Assembly: GCF_030161435.1 (NCBI RefSeq)
Contig: NZ_BSSV01000007.1
Location: 1-64,000, forward strand
Direction: 5' to 3'
DNA length: 64,000 nt
Source: Thalassotalea loyana
GTDB lineage: Bacteria; Pseudomonadota; Gammaproteobacteria; Enterobacterales; Alteromonadaceae
A program made the position numbers and the translations under genes. The notes under the pieces are model-generated. The model was not told where the DNA came from and did not search any database. It saw nothing but the letters and a program-made list of their open reading frames with translations. This document shows positions 57,570 to 64,000 of this stretch, piece by piece (position 1 is the first letter of the stretch; each line of letters opens with the position of its first letter).

Positions 57570-58420
57570 TGAAAATATTAACGTTCGACATTGAAGACTG
57601 GTTTCACCTTTTAGATAACCCTTCAACTGAGTCTATTAATGATTGGGTTAAATTTGAATCTAGAATTCATAACAGTGTAGAGGTAATACTTCATACGCTA
57701 GAGAAACGTAACTTAAGAGCGACATTTTTTATCTTGGGATGGGTGGCTGATAAGTATCCAGATATAGTCAAAAAAATTGATAAATCAGGGCATCATATAG
57801 GGACTCATTCTTATGCACACCAATTAGCATATAAGCAATCTCCTCGGGAATTTGAAGATGATCTTAGACGCTCTATTGGTGCTTTGGAAGAGTTAACAAG
57901 TAAACCTATAAATTGTTATAGGGCACCAGGTTTTTCAATAGTTGAAGAAAATTTATGGGCATTTGATATTTTAGTAAAAAATGGAATCGAAATAGACTGC
58001 AGTATATTTCCTGCAAGTCGCGCACACGGTGGGCTGCCAAACATCGAAATAAAAGGACCTAGTGTAGGCATTGTTGGGAAGGACGAATTAAAACTTTTTC
58101 CTATAAACTCTAAGAACATTTTTGGTAAAGACTTTATTTATTCTGGTGGCGGCTATTTCCGTCTACTCCCTAAAGCATTATTGAAAAACTGGTTTCGCAA
58201 TTCAACTTATGTAATGACATACTTTCATCCAAGAGATTTCGATGTAAATCAGCCTGTACTAGAGGGGCTTAGCCTCAGCAGGCGATTTAAGAGTTATGTG
58301 GGCATATCTGGCTGTTTAAATAAGCTGGAAAGTATGTTAGATGACAATCAATTTATATCGTTAGAGTCAGCAACGAATAATGTTGATTGGGCTATTGCAC
58401 CAAGACTCAAGTTAAGGTAA
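57569..58420 (+). CDS. Polysaccharide deacetylase family protein
   Basis: This 283-residue NodB-type deacetylase has [11 protein letters not shown] (metal Asp), [23 protein letters not shown] (metal His pair) and CYRAPGFS, then YFHPRDFD. The layout with a C-terminal extension resembles DUF3473-type deacetylases of exopolysaccharide loci. There is no signal peptide, so it may act on a lipid-linked or nucleotide-linked sugar in the cytoplasm. It overlaps the formyltransferase gene by one base, which hints that deacetylation exposes an amine for formylation. Confidence 0.87.
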   Translation: MKILTFDIEDWFHLLDNPSTESINDWVKFESRIHNSVEVILHTLEKRNLRATFFILGWVADKYPDIVKKIDKSGHHIGTHSYAHQLAYKQSPREFEDDLRRSIGALEELTSKPINCYRAPGFSIVEENLWAFDILVKNGIEIDCSIFPASRAHGGLPNIEIKGPSVGIVGKDELKLFPINSKNIFGKDFIYSGGGYFRLLPKALLKNWFRNSTYVMTYFHPRDFDVNQPVLEGLSLSRRFKSYVGISGCLNKLESMLDDNQFISLESATNNVDWAIAPRLKLR

Positions 58421-58425
58421 GTAAT

Positions 58426-59304
58426 ATGAGAAAAGGAATTATCCTAGCTGGAGGAAGCGGTACTCGCTTGTATCCGCTAACTAAAGTAGTAAGTAAACAA
58501 TTGATGCCGGTTTATGATAAACCGATGGTTTATTATCCACTTGCAACACTCATGCAGGCTGGTATTAAAGAAGTATTAATAATAGCAACACCTAGCGAAA
58601 TTCATCGTTTTGAGGATTTGTTGGGAGATGGCTCTAGCTTTGGCATTGAAATCAGTTATAAAGTTCAGCCAAGCCCTGATGGTTTAGCTCAAGCATTTAT
58701 TTTGGCAGAAGAGTTTTTAGATGGCGCAGCTGCAGCTTTAGTGCTTGGTGATAACTTGTTTTATGGTCATGATCTCGTTAAGTCGCTTCAAGCAGCTAAT
58801 CAACAGTCTTCAGGTGGTACGGTGTTTGGCTATCATGTTTCCAACCCTCGAGCATATGGTGTTGTAGAGTTTGATTCAAACGGCAATGCGATAAGTATTG
58901 AAGAAAAGCCACAAATTCCTAAATCAAATTATGCGATCCCAGGTTTATACTTTTTCGACTCACGAGTTGTTGAGATTGCAAAGCAAGTTAAACCGTCAGC
59001 TCGTGGTGAATTAGAAATAACCGACGTAATTGAACAGTATCTAAAGCTTGGTGAACTAAAAGTTGAAATTATGGGGCGCGGTACAGCATGGCTAGATACT
59101 GGTACTCATGATGATTTACTTGCTGCTGCACACTTTATTTCGACTATCGATAAACGACAAGGGCTTAAAGTCAATTGTCCTGAAGAAGTTGCTTTTCGAA
59201 ACGGTTGGCTAACTGAAGATAAACTACGAGAAATAGCGGAGCCTTTAAGGAAAAGTGGTTATGGTGAATATTTACTTCGTCTTATAGATGAACGAGTCTT
59301 TTAG
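58426..59304 (+). CDS. rfbA: Glucose-1-phosphate thymidylyltransferase
   Basis: RmlA makes dTDP-glucose from glucose 1-phosphate. The product from ATG 58426 is 292 residues with [40 protein letters not shown] and [13 protein letters not shown] 13-codon upstream extension is spurious. It is first of the four rml genes, separated from rfbC by 161 bp. Confidence 0.96.
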   Translation: MRKGIILAGGSGTRLYPLTKVVSKQLMPVYDKPMVYYPLATLMQAGIKEVLIIATPSEIHRFEDLLGDGSSFGIEISYKVQPSPDGLAQAFILAEEFLDGAAAALVLGDNLFYGHDLVKSLQAANQQSSGGTVFGYHVSNPRAYGVVEFDSNGNAISIEEKPQIPKSNYAIPGLYFFDSRVVEIAKQVKPSARGELEITDVIEQYLKLGELKVEIMGRGTAWLDTGTHDDLLAAAHFISTIDKRQGLKVNCPEEVAFRNGWLTEDKLREIAEPLRKSGYGEYLLRLIDERVF

Positions 59305-59465
59305 GTTTCTTAGGTGGGGTTTGAGATTCCGAATCTCGCCTCAGGCTCTTCCGGAAGGGGGGGCTAGTTTTGGTCTTGTCGAATGATCAATTTTAATTAA
59401 CCTTTCGACAGCGATAAAAATGTTTGGAGTTTCTCAATTAAGATATTTGGGAATAACGTATAAAA
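59305..59465. other. Palindrome-rich gap between rfbA and rfbC
   Basis: In an operon of overlapping genes this 161-bp gap is out of place. It holds GAGATT-CCG-AATCTC near 59321, a G-run after CTTCCGGAAG near 59348, and TGTCGAA (59377-59383) facing TTCGACA (59404-59410). It may be an intergenic repeat remnant. No ORF is seen. Confidence 0.5.
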
Positions 59466-60011
59466 ATGAAAATAATCGATACAGCGATTGCTGATGTAAA
59501 AATTATTGAACCTCAGGTTTTTGGTGACGACAGAGGTTTTTTTCTTGAAACATTTCGTGAATCTTGGTTTAAAGAGAATATTGCCAACGTTAATTTTGTG
59601 CAAGATAACCATAGTAAATCATCCCACGGTATTTTGAGAGGGTTACACTATCAGCTAGAGCAAACTCAAGGAAAGCTCGTTCGAGTAACCTCTGGTGAGG
59701 TTTATGATGTAGCTGTCGATATGAGAAAAGACTCAAGTACTTTTGGTCAACATGTAGGCCTTGAGTTATCTGCTGAAAATAAACGCCAATTATGGGTTCC
59801 TGCAGGTTTTGCTCATGGCTTTTACGTAAAGAGTGATAGTGCTGAATTCGTATACAAATGCACGGACTACTATCACCCTCAGTCAGAAGTTTCTTTACTC
59901 TGGAACGATAAAAATCTTGCTATTGAGTGGCCACTTAAAGACGAACAAGAACCATTGTTATCTGAAAAAGATAAGGTTGGTCTCTCTTTAGCTGCAGCAC
60001 CCACATTTTAG
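59466..60011 (+). CDS. rfbC: dTDP-4-dehydrorhamnose 3,5-epimerase
   Basis: RmlC epimerises dTDP-4-keto-6-deoxyglucose. The 181-residue cupin has GFFLETFRESWF, VQDNHSKSSHGILRGLHYQ with the catalytic His, and WVPAGFAHGFYV. Start and length are standard. Confidence 0.96.
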   Translation: MKIIDTAIADVKIIEPQVFGDDRGFFLETFRESWFKENIANVNFVQDNHSKSSHGILRGLHYQLEQTQGKLVRVTSGEVYDVAVDMRKDSSTFGQHVGLELSAENKRQLWVPAGFAHGFYVKSDSAEFVYKCTDYYHPQSEVSLLWNDKNLAIEWPLKDEQEPLLSEKDKVGLSLAAAPTF

Positions 60012-60020
60012 AGTTACTTC

Positions 60021-60896
60021 ATGAAAATACTAGTAATTGGTAAATCAGGGCAGCTTTCATATGAACTGTCTAAGTTGGTTGAGTCCACTAATGAGTATGT
60101 TTTTCTGGGTAGGGATGCGCTTGACTTAGCAAATGTTAATGGTATTAAGCCTATCTTAGAAAGTGTCTCTCCTGACGTTATCATTAACGCGGCAGCTTAT
60201 ACCGCAGTAGATAAAGCTGAATCAGAGCCGTCACTGGCCTTTAATATTAATTTTTTAGCGGTCCAGGAAATAGCAGCCTTTTGTGCCTTGCAAAATATTC
60301 GCTTAATCCATGTCTCGACAGATTTTGTCTATGACGGTCAAAATAACACGCCGTATAAGAGTGATGACTCAACCAACCCCATAAGTGTTTATGGCGAAAG
60401 CAAGCTTAAAGGCGAGCAGGCGATTAAAAAGTTATTGCCAGAGCAGCACTGCATTATTCGGACTTCTTGGGTTTATTCCACTCATGGTGGCAATTTTGTT
60501 AAAACGATGTTGTCTTTAATGGCCTCGAAACCTGAACTGGGCATTATTTCAGATCAAATAGGCTCGCCAACTAATGCAAAAGGATTAGCTAAGGCCTGCT
60601 TAAACGCAGCATTAAATAAAGTGTGTGGCACTTTCCACTATACAGATTTAGGTGTAGCAAGTTGGTACGACTTTGCCGTTGAAATTCAAGATATTGCGTT
60701 AGAGTTAGCGCTTTTACCTAATGCTATAAAAATAAAGCCAATTTCAACTCAAGAGTACCCAACTCCAGCTAAACGACCTCATTACAGTGTACTTTGTAAA
60801 AAAGCGACAATGAAAGCATTTAGTGATGTTGAGTTTTTACATTGGCGTCATCAATTACGACGCATGATGCTTGAATATAAAGAGAATCAATTATGA
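60021..60896 (+). CDS. rfbD: dTDP-4-dehydrorhamnose reductase
   Basis: RmlD reduces the keto sugar to dTDP-L-rhamnose. The 291-residue SDR protein has the NAD(P) motif [34 protein letters not shown] with [15 protein letters not shown] (YxxxK) and RTSWVYS. It overlaps rfbB by 4 bp. Confidence 0.95.
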   Translation: MKILVIGKSGQLSYELSKLVESTNEYVFLGRDALDLANVNGIKPILESVSPDVIINAAAYTAVDKAESEPSLAFNINFLAVQEIAAFCALQNIRLIHVSTDFVYDGQNNTPYKSDDSTNPISVYGESKLKGEQAIKKLLPEQHCIIRTSWVYSTHGGNFVKTMLSLMASKPELGIISDQIGSPTNAKGLAKACLNAALNKVCGTFHYTDLGVASWYDFAVEIQDIALELALLPNAIKIKPISTQEYPTPAKRPHYSVLCKKATMKAFSDVEFLHWRHQLRRMMLEYKENQL

Positions 60897-61996
60897 ATAA
60901 AATTTTAGTTACAGGCGGAGCTGGCTTTATTGGCGCAAACTTCGTTCACTATTGGTTAGGGCATTATGCCAACGATAAGGTCATCGTATTAGATGCATTA
61001 ACATATGCCGGAAATATGGCAAATTTAGAGTCAGAATTATCAAATGCTAATTTAACTTTTGTTAAAGGTGATATTTGTGATCAAGAACTAGTCGAAACTT
61101 TATTAATTGAACATGATATTGACACTGTTGTTCACTTTGCTGCCGAAAGTCATGTAGATCGTTCAATTACAGGGCCAGATGCGTTTATAGAAACTAATAT
61201 TATTGGTACCTATTCTTTACTTAAAGCAAGTAAAAAGGTTTGGTTAGATGGCGATAATGTAAAAGAAGGTCATCGTTTCCATCATGTATCAACGGATGAA
61301 GTCTACGGGACGCTCTCAGCAACTGATCCTGCTTTTACTGAAGAGACAGCGTATGCACCTAATTCTCCTTATTCAGCGTCAAAAGCGGCGAGTGATCATT
61401 TAGTTAGAGCGTATCATCATACATTTGGATTAAATGTCACCACAAGTAATTGCTCAAATAACTATGGTCCGTTGCATTTCCCTGAAAAGTTAATTCCATT
61501 GGTGATCACTAATATTTTACATAACAAGCAACTACCTATTTATGGTGATGGCCAACAGATCAGAGATTGGTTATATGTTGAAGATCATGCATATGGCATT
61601 GACTTGGTATTGAAAAAAGGTCGCCTTGGTGAAAATTATAATATTGGTGGTAACAATGAATGGGCTAACATCGATATCGTTAAATCAATTTGCCACCTAG
61701 TTGAACAAGAGTTTAGTTCTAATGCTGAGCTAGCAGAAAGGTTTCCAGAAGCTAAAGCGGCTATCGAAAAAGATACTGAATCTTTAATTACTTATGTTAA
61801 GGATAGGCCAGGACATGATCGCCGTTACGCAATTGATGCAAATAAAACTAATAATGAATTAGGATATGAGCCTAGAGAGTCTTTTGAAACGGGTATCAAA
61901 AAAACTGTTCAATGGTATTTAAATAACGAAAGCTGGTGGCGAAGTGTGATGGACGGAAGTTACCAGGATTGGGTGACAAAACAATATAAACAATAA
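60893..61996 (+). CDS. rfbB: dTDP-glucose 4,6-dehydratase
   Basis: RmlB forms dTDP-4-keto-6-deoxyglucose. The 367-residue SDR protein has [52 protein letters not shown] (catalytic YxxxK) and [16 protein letters not shown]. It is last in the long operon, before a strong terminator. Confidence 0.97.
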   Translation: MNKILVTGGAGFIGANFVHYWLGHYANDKVIVLDALTYAGNMANLESELSNANLTFVKGDICDQELVETLLIEHDIDTVVHFAAESHVDRSITGPDAFIETNIIGTYSLLKASKKVWLDGDNVKEGHRFHHVSTDEVYGTLSATDPAFTEETAYAPNSPYSASKAASDHLVRAYHHTFGLNVTTSNCSNNYGPLHFPEKLIPLVITNILHNKQLPIYGDGQQIRDWLYVEDHAYGIDLVLKKGRLGENYNIGGNNEWANIDIVKSICHLVEQEFSSNAELAERFPEAKAAIEKDTESLITYVKDRPGHDRRYAIDANKTNNELGYEPRESFETGIKKTVQWYLNNESWWRSVMDGSYQDWVTKQYKQ

Positions 61997-62000
61997 TAAA

Positions 62001-62027
62001 AAAAACGGTGCTTGGCACCGTTTTTTT
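62001..62027. terminator. Bidirectional terminator at the end of the rml genes
   Basis: The A-run, ACGGTGC-TTG-GCACCGT and T-run are symmetrical, placed between convergent genes. Confidence 0.9.
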
Positions 62028-62685
62028 ATGAATGAATAACAGCCCTACATGGACTTGCGCATATATTTTTAATTTTTAATGGAAAGCACGTTAAAAGCAC
62101 TTTTCTATTAAACTTAACACTTTTATCTAGAGAAATTGGAGCCAGTAAGAGGGTTGAAGGGCTTGAATCGAACAACCCTGCGACAGCATTATATGGTTTT
62201 TTTTGGTTGTCAATTATCGGCGTATCAACTGCTAGTATATTGAGCTCCAGTGAAGCAAGGTATGTTGTTAATTCATTCTCAAAATATGGTGCACCGCTCA
62301 AATAATTCGCATGATTTGCACTCTCAAAAGTCCAGCCAGAGTTTATCAAAATTGAACATCCCTTCTTGATGTCTATTTCTGAAACACTACATACTTTTTT
62401 AAAATTTTCTAAAGTAATGCAGTTCTTATCATCTGGTGGCAAATGAAACACGAGAACTTCAGTATGAAATCTGTCTAATTTTATATCATCCAAATTTATA
62501 TTATTATCTAATTTATGGCGAGAGGTCTCAATGTATGTGCATGAGTGACTGCAAAGGTCTAACCTGTGAACTGTACTGTTGTCTCTATTTTTAGTTGAAC
62601 TTATAGTCGAGATTTTATTTCCCCAACTTTCGCGATATCTAAACGTGCTCTGACTTGTTTCTACTGTTATGTCTATTAATGCCAT
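62026..62685 (-). CDS. Cyclase/kynurenine-formamidase-family protein with altered motif
   Basis: This 219-residue protein has the fold signature of the metal-dependent cyclase family: an N-terminal strand-rich region, a metal-site motif at H47-S-C-T-Y51-I-E53-T-S-R-H57, then GCSILINSGWTF, and later AVDTPIID. The family motif is H-x-G-T-H-x-D-x-P-x-H; here the second His and the Asp are Tyr and Glu. Activity may be lost or changed. It is AT-rich with a weak ribosome site. It faces rfbB and is divergent from galU, so it may be a late arrival at the edge of the polysaccharide locus. Substrate is unknown. Confidence 0.65.
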   Translation of the reverse strand: MALIDITVETSQSTFRYRESWGNKISTISSTKNRDNSTVHRLDLCSHSCTYIETSRHKLDNNINLDDIKLDRFHTEVLVFHLPPDDKNCITLENFKKVCSVSEIDIKKGCSILINSGWTFESANHANYLSGAPYFENELTTYLASLELNILAVDTPIIDNQKKPYNAVAGLFDSSPSTLLLAPISLDKSVKFNRKVLLTCFPLKIKNICASPCRAVIHS

Positions 62686-62774
62686 ATTTAATTAATATTA
62701 GACTAGCTTTTGTACTTAAATAGATTTTACCTTGGAAATAGAGCTTATGTGAATAATTTTCATCTATAAACCTC

Positions 62775-62803
62775 ATGACATCGTAAAAAACAACCAATAC
62801 AAT
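62775..62803 (+). promoter_or_regulatory. Probable galU promoter
   Basis: ATGACA, a 17-bp spacer and TACAAT (62798-62803) match sigma-70 boxes in 10 of 12 positions, 30 bp before the galU start. Confidence 0.6.
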
Positions 62804-62832
62804 GAAAACAAATTGTTTTTTAAAGGATGAGT

Positions 62833-63732
62833 ATGGTTAATAAAATCAAAAAGGCAGTGATCCCCGTCGCAGGGTTAGGTACCCGAATGCTGCCAGCAAC
62901 GAAAGCTATTCCAAAAGAAATGCTGCCAATCGTTGATAAGCCATTGATACAATATATCGTTAATGAGTGTATTGATGCGGGCATTACCGAAATAGTGCTT
63001 GTTACTCATTCATCAAAGAATGCGATTGAAAACCATTTTGATAAGTCATTTGAGTTAGAAACAACACTTGAAAAACGCGTGAAGCGCCAATTGTTGGAAG
63101 AGATTCAAGCTATCTCACCAAAAGATGTTACGATTTTACATGTTCGCCAAGGCGAGGCAAAAGGTTTAGGCCATGCAGTTTTAAAGGCTCGTCCAATTAT
63201 TGGTGATAACCCATTTGCGGTCGTTTTGCCGGACGTCGTATTAGACGATGCTTGTGCTAATTTGAAGTCAGAAAATCTTGCGGCTATGCTTAAGCGATAT
63301 AAGGAAGTTGGTGGTTACAGTCAAATTATGGTTGAGCCAGTGCCAATGGAGCAAGTGAGTAACTACGGTGTTGTTGATTGTGGTGGTGAGGAGCTGGTGC
63401 CAGGAAAGTCACGACCTATGACTGCTATTGTTGAAAAACCACCGGTTGACGAGGCTCCATCAAATCTTGCCGTTGTGGGACGCTACGTACTTACCGAGAA
63501 GATTTGGGATTTACTTGAATTCACGCCTCCAGGCGCAGGTGGTGAAATTCAACTAACTGATGCTATTGCAAGTTTAATGAAGTTAGAGATGGTGGAAGCT
63601 TTTCATATGAGTGGTAAGGCCCACGACTGTGGCTCTAAGCTTGGCTATATGAAAGCCAATGTTGAATATGCTTTGCGTCACCCTAAATTAGCCGAAGAGT
63701 TTAAGGAATATCTAAAAGAATTAGACCTATAG
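62833..63732 (+). CDS. galU: UTP-glucose-1-phosphate uridylyltransferase
   Basis: GalU makes UDP-glucose for surface glycans and other pathways. The 299-residue protein has [50 protein letters not shown] and the conserved [13 protein letters not shown] and LPDVVLDD. The ATG at 62833 is preferred because AGGA lies five bases upstream; an ATG two codons earlier sits on that site. Confidence 0.95.
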   Translation: MVNKIKKAVIPVAGLGTRMLPATKAIPKEMLPIVDKPLIQYIVNECIDAGITEIVLVTHSSKNAIENHFDKSFELETTLEKRVKRQLLEEIQAISPKDVTILHVRQGEAKGLGHAVLKARPIIGDNPFAVVLPDVVLDDACANLKSENLAAMLKRYKEVGGYSQIMVEPVPMEQVSNYGVVDCGGEELVPGKSRPMTAIVEKPPVDEAPSNLAVVGRYVLTEKIWDLLEFTPPGAGGEIQLTDAIASLMKLEMVEAFHMSGKAHDCGSKLGYMKANVEYALRHPKLAEEFKEYLKELDL

Positions 63733-63993
63733 GGTTTCAGCCCTACTTAAGAAAGCAGCACCATTTTTTGTGTTGCTTTTTTGTTGATTAGAATAACCCT
63801 TTAAGATGAAGTTTTCTCTTAAAGTAATAAAGAGTGAGGGGGGATAAAACAGAGGTGACCTTCCTTGCTCACTAACATTCCCTGTTTTAACCATAGCTCC
63901 TTGCCATAGCACGTTATCCTTAACGTATCCCGATTCGCTTCCTGCGATTTCGCTGTCCTCAGCAAGAATAAAATTAGTAGAGGACTACCAATA
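63733..63993. other. Region between galU and the next gene
   Basis: After the galU terminator, about 210 bp carry an inverted repeat TAAAACAG (63845-63852) with CTGTTTTA (63882-63889) around a loop containing GGTGACC, then C-rich sequence. This may be the structured leader of the gene starting at 63994. No coding sequence is supported. Confidence 0.45.
63752..63782 (+). terminator. Terminator of galU
   Basis: AAAGCAGCAC pairs with GTGTTGCTTT (one G-U pair) around an AT-rich loop and is followed by T. Confidence 0.75.
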
Positions 63994-64000
63994 ATGCAAA
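63994..64000 (+). CDS. Start of the next gene (partial)
   Basis: An ATG at 63994 follows AGAGGA about nine bases upstream; only two codons and one base are inside the window, so nothing can be said about the product. Confidence 0.35.

Overview
The window is a stretch of AT-rich, gene-dense chromosome from a gammaproteobacterium. Gene order and protein character (tRNA-Lys/nadA, ppiB-lpxH facing cysS, tig-clpP-clpX-lon-hupB-ppiD, ribH-nusB-thiL-pgpA, serA, rpiA) point to a marine Alteromonadales, probably Colwelliaceae (Colwellia/Thalassotalea type). That placement is an inference from gene order and sequence style; no search was run.

Layout. 1-1700: end of a tRNA-Lys gene, a second tRNA-Lys, nadA, tRNA-Ser(GGA), then a structured repeat that duplicates the tRNA-Ser 3' tail and its terminator. 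1703-4349: a LysR regulator divergent from an exported sulfatase, with a perfect 9-5-9 palindrome between them. 4473-7859: a small membrane protein, lpxH-ppiB, and divergent cysS. 8012-15532: Sel1-repeat protein, S41-like protein without an obvious catalytic serine, BASS-family transporter, and a four-gene ABC export operon (adaptor, ATPase, two permeases). 15586-19753: a molybdopterin oxidoreductase/DUF1295 pair divergent from a GlxA-type AraC regulator. 19827-20684: folD. 21012-21700: tRNA operon Pro-Arg-His-Pro followed by 102-bp tandem repeats made of tRNA-Pro 3' tails. 22107-30799: protein quality-control block tig, clpP, clpX, lon (with a clear heat-shock promoter), hupB, ppiD. 31414-33766: ribH, nusB, thiL, pgpA. 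33827-40015: serA, a YHS protein, an AraC regulator, grxC, rpiA, the 5-formyl-THF cyclo-ligase gene and a POT peptide transporter.

40273-63732 is a surface-polysaccharide (O-antigen or capsule) locus of the Wzx/Wzy type. A large SLBB export protein, a UDP-HexNAc dehydrogenase and a UDP-GlcNAc 4-epimerase come first (probably a UDP-GalNAcA supply). A second transcription unit then carries wzz, a WecA-type initiating transferase, two hexapeptide acyltransferases, a cytidylyltransferase/NeuB-type synthase fusion, a GT2/cytidylyltransferase-like fusion, wzx, a protein with bacterial sialyltransferase-like motifs, wzy, a GT4 glycosyltransferase, a sugar formyltransferase-like protein, a polysaccharide deacetylase and rmlA-C-D-B for dTDP-L-rhamnose. 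A cyclase-family protein and galU follow.

The most interesting material is (i) the polysaccharide core, which looks like an economical, fused pathway for making, activating and transferring a CMP-linked nonulosonate-like sugar without the usual precursor genes nearby, and (ii) two independent tRNA loci in one window where the 3' tail of the tRNA has been copied downstream into structured or tandem repeats, similar in design to the rtT repeats of the E. coli tyrT locus.
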